Source of the DNA: Caldicoprobacter algeriensis
GTDB taxonomy: Bacteria; Bacillota; Clostridia; Caldicoprobacterales; Caldicoprobacteraceae
Length of the DNA: 64,000 nucleotides
Assembly (NCBI RefSeq): GCF_023838525.1
Contig: NZ_JAHUQD010000001.1
Span: 62,001-126,000 of the forward strand
Reading direction: 5' to 3'
In this document: positions 26,551 to 35,054 of the stretch, piece by piece
Layout: each line of letters starts with the position of its first letter
How positions within the stretch are numbered: the first letter of the stretch is position 1
Translations under genes and position numbers: made by a program
The notes under the pieces: generated by a model
The model's database searches: none
The model's input: only the letters and a program-made list of their open reading frames with translations
Told to the model about the DNA's origin: nothing

Positions 26551-28224
26551 CTACCTTCCACCCAATATAGTAAGGTCCATGACTTTGCTTTCTATCTCCA
26601 GTAAACTGTTGTTGATCTTTCTGTACTTTTCCATATCCACGTTATCGCTGTTTAGATACTCTTCGATGAGCTTTAAGGCATTTTCAATTAAGTGCCTTAT
26701 ATTCACAATCTCATTCTTCAGCTTTTCTATATATGCTCTTTCAACCTGTCCTGAAACCTCTAACTCTTCTCTACCCGCAACATCTATCTCTTTCACCTCG
26801 GTCTTGCCTCTTACTTCGTAGGCCGTATTGTAAGCCGGAATTAGGCATTCGATTCCTAAAATATCATTTATCTCTTTTGCAAGCCCTTCCTTGGCTTCAG
26901 ACTCTCCGTGTACTAAAAACACCTTTTTGGGTTTCTCGTTAAAATTTTTGAGCCAGTTTACCAACCCTTTTTTATCGGCGTGGCTAGAAAAACCTTCCAC
27001 ATCATATATCTCAGCGTTTACACGAATATCCTCTCCCAGTATCTTGACCTCTTTGGCGCCATCCAAAATTCTCCTTCCAAGGGTACCTTCAGCCTGATAT
27101 CCAACAAATACCACGCTGCACTCCTTTTTCCACAGATTATGTTTCAGATGATGTTTAATTCGTCCTGCCTCACACATGCCGCTGGACGAGATGATTATCT
27201 TGGGTTCATTGGAAAAATTGAGCATTTTAGATTCCTCAACGCTTTGAATAAAATGGAGATTTCCAAAATACAGCGGATTATCTCCTTTCATCAGATAATC
27301 CCTTGCTTCCTCGTCAAACACATGGGCATTGCGAGCAAATACTTCAGTCGCCCTTATGGCAAGTGGGCTGTCTACATATACTGGTATTTTCCTCAATCTA
27401 TTTTCCCTTTCCCCCGCTTCACTCAATTTTTTGTCATAATACTTGTTCAGGTGATATATTATCTCCTGGGTTCTGCCCACCGCAAAAGAGGGTATGATGA
27501 CACTGCCTCCCCTCTCAGCAGTTTTCAGTATTATGTCGATCAGCTGCTGTTCCGCTTGCTCAACGTCCTTGTGTTCCCTGTCCCCATACGTTGACTCCAT
27601 TATAACATAATCTGCACTATCGATCGCTGCCGGGTCCTTCAGCAAAGGCTTTTCCTTCGTGCCCAGGTCTCCTGAGTAGACAATCTTGATCACCTCATTC
27701 TCATCTTTAAACCACATCTCGATTATGGAAGAACCCAGTATATGCCCGGCATCGCTGAACCTCACTGTCAAATCGTCATCCACCTTAACAATCTGGCCAT
27801 ACAGTACCGGCTTAAAAAATCTCAGGCTGTCGTGTACATCGGCTTGGGTATAAAGCGGATCAACCAGCGGCTTGCCCGAACGCTTTGCTTTCCTGTTTTT
27901 CCATTCCGCCTCGGCTTCCTGAATGTGTGCACTGTCAAGCAACATAACCTCGCACAAATCATAGGTAGGCTTTGAACAATATATGGTTCCCTTAAAGCCC
28001 TTCTTGACCAGCAAGGGAATTCTTCCGCTGTGGTCTATATGGCTGTGGCTTAAAAATAAATAGTCGATGTCAACCGGATTGAACTCAAATTCCGCATAGT
28101 TCAGCCCCTCATCCTTCCCCTGATACAGGCCACAGTCAAGCAGTATAAGCTTATCATTAAACTCGATTATATGGCATGACCCCGTTACCCCATCTACCGC
28201 GCCTAAAAACCTTATTTTTATCAT
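26551..28224 (-). CDS. MBL-fold beta-CASP metallo-hydrolase (RNase-like)
   Basis: 557 residues. Metallo-beta-lactamase motif HSHIDHSGRIP (about 59-69), metal-bridging Asp in FSDAGHILGS and YSGDLG, then a beta-CASP insert with PSFAVGRTQE, ISSSGMCEAGRI and the last His motifs in FSSHADKKGL and VHGE. This is the family annotated as MBL fold with RNA specificity domain, related to archaeal CPSF/RNase J. A C-terminal coiled coil (about 495-545) is extra. Likely an RNA-processing nuclease; substrate unknown. No Shine-Dalgarno precedes the start. Confidence 0.88.
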   Translation of the reverse strand: MIKIRFLGAVDGVTGSCHIIEFNDKLILLDCGLYQGKDEGLNYAEFEFNPVDIDYLFLSHSHIDHSGRIPLLVKKGFKGTIYCSKPTYDLCEVMLLDSAHIQEAEAEWKNRKAKRSGKPLVDPLYTQADVHDSLRFFKPVLYGQIVKVDDDLTVRFSDAGHILGSSIIEMWFKDENEVIKIVYSGDLGTKEKPLLKDPAAIDSADYVIMESTYGDREHKDVEQAEQQLIDIILKTAERGGSVIIPSFAVGRTQEIIYHLNKYYDKKLSEAGERENRLRKIPVYVDSPLAIRATEVFARNAHVFDEEARDYLMKGDNPLYFGNLHFIQSVEESKMLNFSNEPKIIISSSGMCEAGRIKHHLKHNLWKKECSVVFVGYQAEGTLGRRILDGAKEVKILGEDIRVNAEIYDVEGFSSHADKKGLVNWLKNFNEKPKKVFLVHGESEAKEGLAKEINDILGIECLIPAYNTAYEVRGKTEVKEIDVAGREELEVSGQVERAYIEKLKNEIVNIRHLIENALKLIEEYLNSDNVDMEKYRKINNSLLEIESKVMDLTILGGR

Positions 28225-28518
28225 CTCATTATACAGTAACGCAGAAGACCCCTTAAAAAAGAGCCTTCTGCGCCACTCCTCCTTTCTTGCAAAATTTTAG
28301 CTTGTCATAAAATCCAACTGTCTCATTTTACAAATCTCGTCCTTCTACTGCATCTATCTCTCAAAGTATCTCTTTATATCTCTCAAAGCATCTTGAAACA
28401 CTTACTTCAAAGCAAATAATACTTTACAAGTATTTACATTTCATAGCTAATCGCAGGTCCCCTACAATGTTATATATTCGACAAAAACTCGAAAATTCCT
28501 TCAAAAATGGTAAATTTT
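28225..28518 (-). other. Upstream region of the beta-CASP gene with hairpin 28240-28272
   Basis: CGCAGAAG and CTTCTGCG (minus strand) form an 8-bp stem around a 17-nt loop containing T6. An unused AAAGGAGGA lies just ahead of it and TATAAT lies 3 nt before the ATG. The rest of the spacer holds nothing recognisable. Confidence 0.4.
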
Positions 28519-29900
28519 CTATAGACCGAGAAAATCTAGCAACCGTTCCCATAAATTCATCTTGGGCTGGATATCCTGAACATCCTGTACTTCTCCTCTA
28601 TCCTCTTCATACTCTATTTCCCTGGTTCTCATGATAAACTGAACGCTGCTGTTCTTGTTTCTTTCGTTATCCATGAAGGACCTGTAGCCGTCAGCCAGCT
28701 CCTCCATTCGCTGCTTCAATGCCTTGGCAAAGCGCATGTCATCAATTGCCTGTATGATTCCCTCTTCCATTTCGGAGAGGCCCTGGGAATCCATTGCACT
28801 TAAGCCCTCTTCCATCTTCTCCAAAACCTTGACCAAAGAATCCATTCCCGTAAACATACTTGTCAAATTCCCGCTCAAGGCATTCAATCCAGCGGTAACA
28901 TTCCCCACTCCCTCAACATACTTTACAAGGCCTTGCCTGTAAGCTGTTTGCCCTTTTTGGTATTCTTCCATTCCATCAAGGGTAGCCTTAGCACCCAATG
29001 CCAAACTGGCAATTGAATCGTTTACGGCCTGAATTCCGGGAATGAACTGGCTGTCTAACCCTTCTTTTAATTTATCTACCGCTTCTTTCACCTCATTTAT
29101 TGCCCCTAAAAGCTGCGCACCATTGTTTATAATGCATTCCGGGCCACCCATACTCTCTATAAGCCTGTTTTGCTCAATGACCATCTGCCCCAGCTTATAC
29201 AAATCAGAACCTTCAGGCTGCTCCTGCACCAGCTTTTGGGCTATAGTCAACATTTCCTCGTTTATATTCACAAGCTGTAACAGTCCAGGCGCCATGTTAT
29301 TTGCCTAACCACTAGCAGCATCCTGTAGCTGGCTGGCAGCCTGCGCCAGAGAATTTACAGCAGAAGATACTTCCCCTGCAGAATCAACCAGACTGTTCAT
29401 CCCGGCAGCCACTCCATTAAGGCCTTCGGCCAGCTTTGTCACCCCATCATTTAACTCATTAAAACCTTGAATGCTGGCATCAAAACCTGCTACCAACTCA
29501 TTGGGGCTTTTATCTAATTTTTTGCTTCCTGCAACAAGATCAGAAATCCCTTTCTCAAGTGCCTGTTTGCCCTCAGCCATTTGCTTGCCGCCGCTCGCCA
29601 GCGGTTGCGCAGCAGCGCCAAACTGCTTCAAGCCATCGCGGATCTTTCGTACACCTAAATTCGGTTGACAACCCTTTGTTCCAGCACCTTACCGTCATGG
29701 TCAAGAATCACGTAGACGGTCTCATCTTTGGCAACAAAGCCCGAACCATCATCCACGTTTTGGCCAGATGGTTGAGCCAATGCTACTTTTAAACCTCTAT
29801 AAGCATAGGTCACACCCATTGGCATCAATACGAAACAAAGTATAACCGAAAACAGCAGTGTTCTCGATAGTACCCTTTTCATCATATTTTTAACATTCAT
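28519..29900 (-). pseudogene. Broken secreted heptad-repeat protein gene (MMPL partner)
   Basis: Three pieces of one gene. 29900-29655 encodes a signal peptide (RTLLFSVILCFVLMPMGVTYAY) and the segment DETVYVILDHDGKVLEQRVV, then stops. After a frame change near 29650, 29631-29305 encodes Leu/Gly heptads (GFNELNDGVTKLAEGLNGVAAGMNSL in style) ending at TAG. 29304-28519 continues in the same frame, as if TAG were a sense codon, with more heptads (KLKEGL, GLVKYVEGVGNVTAGLNAL) and an acidic tail. Such YhgE-like coiled-coil exoproteins often sit beside MMPL transporters. Internal deletion, one frameshift and one in-frame amber are inferred. Confidence 0.7.
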
Positions 29901-29963
29901 AAACTCTCACCCCTTCTTTGCATATTTATTTACATCTCCCTTAAACCTATTTACTGGCATTTT

Positions 29964-32039
29964 TTATTTGCTCGACTTTTCAGCTCTTGCCCAGTTTTTT
30001 GTGGTCCAGCCAATCAGCCTGTCGAATATCAGAAACACGGAAGGCAACCCGAGGAAGATCACCGCCATGCTTATAGCCGCACCCCTTCCGATCATCATCG
30101 TCAGCTCTCCCGTTGCCTTTATGCTGGCAATCAATGCAATGCCCAGCGTGGCAGCTATCATGGTCAGGGCGCTGGTCAGTACAGAACGTCCGGTATCTTC
30201 TATTGTTTGCCTTATGGCCTCTAGCCTATCCTTCATCCTTTCACGGTTTTCCTTGTAACGGCTGGTAAACAAAATGGCATAGTCCACTGTGGCTCCCAGC
30301 TGAATAGCTCCTATAACTATCGGCGTCAAGGATGAGACGGTAACCCCCTGAAAATACGGTATGCTTAAGTTTATCCATATGGCCATTTCAATCACCAGCA
30401 CAAGCAAAAACGGAAGAGAAAGCGACATATAGCTGAAACCTATAATGGCCAATATCAGGCCTATGGATATTATGGAGACCGTCTTATTATCCGCAGCCAC
30501 CAACCCGGCCAGATCCCTTGTCAGCGCCGGAGACCCGGTCACATAATACTCGCCAAACATCTCGCCGGCAGCTTCCCTTATATGGTCAACCGCTTCAAAC
30601 GTCCGCGGGTCATCCGAAGGAGTCTTAAGGCGCACTTCGAAATACCTGTAACCCCCTTTTACATATTTTTCCCTTATATCGCGGGGAATAAAGCTTTCAG
30701 GTATGGTCACGTCAATCTGACGGGATAAAGCAGCTACCGAATCCACCGCATCTATAGTCTCAATCCTATTTATCAATTCCTTTTCCTTTATTGCTCCTTC
30801 ATCAGGAATCAACACATACACAACTTCGGTATTCATAAAGCTTTCTCTAATCTTGTCGGTATCTACCGCAGCCCGGGAGTTCTCGGGCAAATAATGCTCC
30901 ATGCTGTAGTAATACTGAAGATTTCTCTGAGCTAAAAATGAAGGCACAGCCAGCACTATTATTACGACAAGGAAAACCCATCTAAATTTCACAACCCACT
31001 GCGAAACCCGTTTGAAGGTGGGAATGATGGGTTTGTGCCTGTGCCTGTCTGCATATTTGTTAAACATCAGGATCAGGCAGGGAAGAACAGTGATATTCAT
31101 CAAAAGGCTGAATATTATTCCCTTGGCCAAAACAAATCCCAAATCGCGGCCTATGCCGTTCTTCATAAACATCAGCGCCACAAACCCCGCAATGGTGGTA
31201 AGGGCACTGCCCATCACCGGCACACCCGTTCTCGACATGGCCGCAACCATGGCATCATCTATATTGGGATGTTTTTGCTTTTCTTCCTCAAACCTATGTA
31301 GCAGGAAGATGGAATAATCCATGGATACGCCCAGCTGCATGACAGCAGCTATAGAGGCTGTTATAAATGATATTTCGCCTTTTATAACGTTGGTACCCAT
31401 ATTGAGCAAAATGGCAATTCCTATTGAGGCAAGAAATAGTAACGGTTCAATGAACGAGGTCATAGAAGCCGAGAGTATGAGGTATATAGATATTACAGCA
31501 ATGACCATGTAGTATACCATTTCCTTTGAAGTTATGGCTTTAAGGTCATTCATAATGACCGGTTCTCCGCCAAACAGCATATCCCTGTCTATGATTTTCC
31601 TTATCTCATTTATTGCCCGCATTGTGGACTCAGACCTGGCACTGTCGGCAAACTGAATCTGCAAAATGGTAGAGCTGCCAGAAAAGAAATTTTTTCGGAT
31701 ATCAGGGTTCATAAACTCGGCCGGCAAAGTTATATCCTCAAAATCGTCAACCCATATTACATCTTTCACTCCATCTACAGCCTCGATGCGGGATTTTATA
31801 TCCTTAACTTCCCACATTTCCCTATCCTTAACCACCAGAAAAGCCTGCCCCGAAAGGTTAAAATTTTCCTCTAAAATCTCTTCTCCTTTCCGGGAGTTCA
31901 AATAATTGGGCATATACGATAATATGTCGTAATTTTCTCGCGTTAAGAATATGCCGAAAACAGACGGAATCAAGAGGGTCAAAAACAGCGCAAGTACTGC
32001 TTTTCTATGCTTCACCACAAACCTGCTAAATGCAATCAT
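29964..32039 (-). CDS. MMPL/RND-family membrane transporter
   Basis: 691 residues in two repeats. Each has an N-terminal helix, a large extracellular domain (about 35-170 and 375-510) and a block of five to six helices. The motifs GVSMDYSIFLLHRFEE (about 243-258) and GATVDYAILFTSRYKE show the MMPL signature with its proton-relay Asp-Tyr. It probably exports lipids or small molecules using the proton motive force. It is preceded by a TetR-type operator and lies downstream of the tetR gene. Confidence 0.9.
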   Translation of the reverse strand: MIAFSRFVVKHRKAVLALFLTLLIPSVFGIFLTRENYDILSYMPNYLNSRKGEEILEENFNLSGQAFLVVKDREMWEVKDIKSRIEAVDGVKDVIWVDDFEDITLPAEFMNPDIRKNFFSGSSTILQIQFADSARSESTMRAINEIRKIIDRDMLFGGEPVIMNDLKAITSKEMVYYMVIAVISIYLILSASMTSFIEPLLFLASIGIAILLNMGTNVIKGEISFITASIAAVMQLGVSMDYSIFLLHRFEEEKQKHPNIDDAMVAAMSRTGVPVMGSALTTIAGFVALMFMKNGIGRDLGFVLAKGIIFSLLMNITVLPCLILMFNKYADRHRHKPIIPTFKRVSQWVVKFRWVFLVVIIVLAVPSFLAQRNLQYYYSMEHYLPENSRAAVDTDKIRESFMNTEVVYVLIPDEGAIKEKELINRIETIDAVDSVAALSRQIDVTIPESFIPRDIREKYVKGGYRYFEVRLKTPSDDPRTFEAVDHIREAAGEMFGEYYVTGSPALTRDLAGLVAADNKTVSIISIGLILAIIGFSYMSLSLPFLLVLVIEMAIWINLSIPYFQGVTVSSLTPIVIGAIQLGATVDYAILFTSRYKENRERMKDRLEAIRQTIEDTGRSVLTSALTMIAATLGIALIASIKATGELTMMIGRGAAISMAVIFLGLPSVFLIFDRLIGWTTKNWARAEKSSK

Positions 32040-32091
32040 GATAGTATCTCACCTCGTCATATAGATCAAAAAAGTGCCTAATAAACGCTTA

Positions 32092-32150
32092 TATTAAACA
32101 ACTGTTTAATATGCATGTTTAAATATAACGCTTAAAAAAGCGTTTGTCAA
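32092..32150 (-). promoter_or_regulatory. mmpL promoter with TetR-type operator
   Basis: On the minus strand TTGACA (complement of 32145-32150), 17-bp spacer, TATATT (complement of 32122-32127). The spacer itself is a palindrome (AACGCTT...AAGCGTT). Downstream, 32092-32111 is an inverted repeat TATTAAAC-N4-GTTTAATA covering the likely start of transcription, the usual place for a TetR-family operator. Confidence 0.7.
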
Positions 32151-32356
32151 GGCAAAAAAACGTTCTTTATTCAACAATTGCCGACAAACACCTGCTTTGC
32201 ACACGGAAACCACGCTTACCGATGGTAACGCTGTATTCATCATGGAGTTGATATTTGGCAATCCATTCGCCCAGCAAGTACATCACATATTTGCCTAAAA
32301 ATCACCCTGACTTTAAACAACGGCAAACAAATAGGATCAGGCTGTGTGGCATAAGT
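32151..32356. other. tetR-mmpL spacer
   Basis: About 200 nt between the promoter just described and the tetR stop. I see no ORF or strong terminator here. Confidence 0.3.
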
Positions 32357-32935
32357 CTATAATATACTTTCGATCAGCGACTCAACGTACGCTTCCCTGT
32401 CCTTACTGCTTCGCATGTCTATATTAAACGTGCGCCCGGCTCCATAATAAAAAAGCACAGGTGCTACAACGCCTGAGAATAACTGCATCAGCTTTACCGA
32501 AGCCGTAAAATCGTCAGCGACCCCCGTCAACTCCTTAACGAGGGGCATAATGCTGTGTTCCAAAGTATCAATCAATCCAACGATTCCCACGTTTTTGCCC
32601 TTGTGGTGAAGCAACTTGGTAACAATCAGATATATAATGCCTGGATATTCCATTATGTGTTCCATGGTCTTCATGGCCCAGAATTTTATCTTTTCCCTGG
32701 GGCCGGCATTTAAGCGGGCCACTTCCTCATATATGCGATGGCTTTCGAGGACAAAATGCTTTTCAACTTCATTGAGAAGATTATATTTTGAACGAAAGTA
32801 ATAATTAACCGATGCCAGGTTTACATTGGCCTTTTCGGCTATCTCCCTTACGGTAAAATCTAAATTAATCTGACGCCCGACCATGTCTATAGCTGTGGCT
32901 ATGATCTTATCCTGTGTATCCATTCTGCCTTCCAT
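32357..32935 (-). CDS. TetR/AcrR-family transcriptional regulator
   Basis: 192 residues. The helix-turn-helix (TVREIAEKANVNLASVNYYFRSKYNLLNEV, about 28-57) is typical. The ligand domain (about 65-190) is not similar to a specific subfamily I recognise. It is followed in the same direction by the MMPL transporter, with a palindromic operator between them, so it probably represses the transporter until a substrate binds. A candidate -10 TATACT overlaps the preceding rsgI terminator tail. Confidence 0.9.
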   Translation of the reverse strand: MEGRMDTQDKIIATAIDMVGRQINLDFTVREIAEKANVNLASVNYYFRSKYNLLNEVEKHFVLESHRIYEEVARLNAGPREKIKFWAMKTMEHIMEYPGIIYLIVTKLLHHKGKNVGIVGLIDTLEHSIMPLVKELTGVADDFTASVKLMQLFSGVVAPVLFYYGAGRTFNIDMRSSKDREAYVESLIESIL

Positions 32936-32999
32936 TTAAAAGCCTCCCAAGTTTTGCAAATTTAAACACTCTAAATTGAACTTCTAATTTTACTAGTAT

Positions 33000-33023
33000 A
33001 AAAAAAGTACACTAAAAGTGTAC
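33000..33023 (-). terminator. Terminator of sigI-rsgI
   Basis: On the minus strand GTACACT pairs with AGTGTAC around TTT, followed by seven T. Confidence 0.78.
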
Positions 33024-33118
33024 CACAAACATCCTGTCATTTGAATACCTTAATCCTTGTTTCTCCCGTTACTTACGGTATCTTTAACATCACCGACCTT
33101 CGCAGGATTTGTAGTTCC

Positions 33119-34222
33119 CTATTTGCCGGACCGATTACCGCGGTTCGCATTGTTTCCCCGTGCATTTCTGTTTAACTTTTCCGTTTTAGTTTCATGGTAT
33201 TCATTGACATTTTCATTCCTCCCAGGATTTTTATCCTTACCCCCTACAGGGAATTTTTTATTATTACCGTAAATTTGGCCCTTCTGGCCGCTGTCATCGT
33301 TTCCTTTATTGCTGCTGTTATTTGTGCCGGTTTTGTCGCTGCCGTTTTCTTTTTTGTTCTTGTTGTTTGTACCACCTTTGTTGTCGCTGTTTCCTTTATC
33401 AGCGGCACTGCTGTTGTTTAAATTTTTATCTGCCTTTGGACTAGTACTTCCTTTCTCTGTGTTTTCCCCCGTATTACCTTTATTCTGTGCATCCTCTTTG
33501 TTGTTTTTTCTTTCCTGGTTTTCATCATACCCATCATCATGCTTAGTACCATCATCCGTCTTACCATCCATGTTGCCTTTATGATTTCCAATACCATCAC
33601 CCTTGATGTTTTCCTCTGCAGCACCTGTCTCACGGCTATTTATTTCAGGGCGATACTTCTCAGCAGATTGCTGTTTTATCTCGTATTTTACGTTTACCGT
33701 GGTAAGATACCGTTCAAAACCCGACAGGTCAACTTTCTTTCCATCGCCGATATAGTAAATATTTACACTTATGCTGCTGCCATCCACAGCACGATCACCA
33801 TCTATAAACTTCTGCTTTATTGACTCATCGACAATCCTTTTTAGCCCTGCATCCAAAGAAACGTTGGTCAACTCGATTCTCGACAGGATTTTGTCGCCAT
33901 CCTCATTTAGCGGCACAGCCTTTATTATCCTCTCCCATCGGTTGATCACAAGCTCTATGGAAGGGTTTATATCCACCACAACCGAGGCATAGGCCGTGTA
34001 ATAAAGCTTTATCGCAGAAAAGGAGATCAGCACCAGCGCCACAGCTGCCGCCATGGCTACACATCTGATAAATGTTTTGCTGCTCCCCAGCGCTTCTCCG
34101 CAATACAACTCTCCTACTGCGGGAGGACGCCCTTTAACCCTCACTTTTACAAATTGTCCACCCGGAGTAACTATAACCGCTGTTGTGCCTTTCACCTTGA
34201 GCACTATACCCTCATGTTTCAA
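33119..34222 (-). CDS. rsgI: RsgI-family membrane anti-sigma factor
   Basis: 367 residues. N-terminal RsgI_N domain (about 1-50, GIVLKVKGTTAVIVTPGGQFVKV) binds SigI in the cytoplasm. One membrane helix (CVAMAAAVALVLISFSAIKL, about 54-73), a conserved periplasmic-type domain (YASVVVDINPSIELVINRWERII) and a long extracellular Lys/Asn/Gly/Asp-rich tail (about 195-367) with no carbohydrate-binding module. In cellulolytic clostridia RsgI tails sense polysaccharides; this low-complexity tail may sense something else. Its ATG overlaps the sigI stop (ATGA). Confidence 0.92.
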   Translation of the reverse strand: MKHEGIVLKVKGTTAVIVTPGGQFVKVRVKGRPPAVGELYCGEALGSSKTFIRCVAMAAAVALVLISFSAIKLYYTAYASVVVDINPSIELVINRWERIIKAVPLNEDGDKILSRIELTNVSLDAGLKRIVDESIKQKFIDGDRAVDGSSISVNIYYIGDGKKVDLSGFERYLTTVNVKYEIKQQSAEKYRPEINSRETGAAEENIKGDGIGNHKGNMDGKTDDGTKHDDGYDENQERKNNKEDAQNKGNTGENTEKGSTSPKADKNLNNSSAADKGNSDNKGGTNNKNKKENGSDKTGTNNSSNKGNDDSGQKGQIYGNNKKFPVGGKDKNPGRNENVNEYHETKTEKLNRNARGNNANRGNRSGK

Positions 34223-34896
34223 TCCTTTTCACCTACCTTGATATTTAAATAGGATTTGATATATGGATAATCCCCCGCAAGAATGATGACCAGGGCAATT
34301 ATGTATTTTCTCCACCTCTCTAGCATCTTTCTGTTTATACCAAGCCTTTCCACAAGTTCTTTTACAGGTAATGCTTTTTTAGTCCTTATACTGTCAAGAA
34401 GCTCTGTATCCCTTACACAATATAATGCTATATTTAAAAGGGCATCTCTGGTATCCTTATGCTTTGGAGAGCAGGAAACCAACGATTCAAAATCAATCCC
34501 ATATGCTTTTAGCTCTTCCGACAGTTCATTGATCTCCTGCGTCCTCAACTCACTTTCTAACTTCAACTCATAATCCGTCATAGACACCCTGTAATCTATG
34601 TAATCCAGCTGGTTATCATCTGAAAACACAGCTACAGGAGAATTTTTAGACTTTCTAAAATAGTCAATAAGAGCGTTGCGTATCACCACTGCAGCGTATG
34701 AAAAAAAGTTTCCATACTTCTCATCATAGCTGTCACAAGCATTGTTAAAGGCAATCATCGCTATTGATAATTCATCATCGTTATCAAAATCCAGCTTTCT
34801 TTTGCATATGCTGCACGCCGTCCTGTATATAAACCCCTTATTGTTTTCTATAAATTCATCGCGGGAGCCATTTATCACATCCTTGTTCAAGCTCAT
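34219..34896 (-). CDS. sigI: RNA polymerase sigma factor SigI
   Basis: 225 residues. Region 2 (FIYRTACSICKRKLDFDNDDELSIAMIAFNNACDSYDEKYGNFFSYAAVVIRNALIDYFRK) and the SigI-type C-terminal domain (LPVKELVERLGINRKMLERWRKYIIALVII) match the family. Coupled to rsgI. In B. subtilis SigI responds to heat, in clostridia to polysaccharide or envelope signals. The divergent DUF5667 gene and sigI both have candidate SigI-type promoters. Confidence 0.93.
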   Translation of the reverse strand: MSLNKDVINGSRDEFIENNKGFIYRTACSICKRKLDFDNDDELSIAMIAFNNACDSYDEKYGNFFSYAAVVIRNALIDYFRKSKNSPVAVFSDDNQLDYIDYRVSMTDYELKLESELRTQEINELSEELKAYGIDFESLVSCSPKHKDTRDALLNIALYCVRDTELLDSIRTKKALPVKELVERLGINRKMLERWRKYIIALVIILAGDYPYIKSYLNIKVGEKD

Positions 34897-34915
34897 TTTC
34901 CCTCCCGATTATGTA

Positions 34916-34944
34916 TACGATTCAATTTCCGTTTTTAACGGTGG
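34916..34944 (-). promoter_or_regulatory. Candidate SigI-type autoregulatory promoter
   Basis: On the minus strand a C-rich CCACC (complement of 34940-34944) and CGTA (complement of 34916-34919) are 20 nt apart, in front of sigI. SigI promoters are described with a C-rich -35 and CGWA -10. Confidence 0.4.
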
Positions 34945-34974
34945 CGTTAAACTTTTTTTATTTTTGATAATATA

Positions 34975-35004
34975 ACCCCCCAAAAATATTATACAGCATT
35001 CGTA
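34975..35004 (+). promoter_or_regulatory. Candidate SigI promoter of the DUF5667 gene
   Basis: ACCCCCC at 34975-34981 and CGTA at 35001-35004 with 20 nt between the C-run and CGTA. It has the same spacing and the same TTCGTATA context as the divergent sigI promoter. Confidence 0.45.
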
Positions 35005-35054
35005 TATATGGACGAAAGGCAAAAATAAACTATGAAAAACGGGAGGGTCTTCAA

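Noticed and set aside
33194-33584. Hydrophobic plus-strand frames opposite rsgI
   Set aside because: They are antisense of the Lys/Asn-rich tail of RsgI, which reads as Phe/Val/Leu-rich on the other strand; not membrane proteins.
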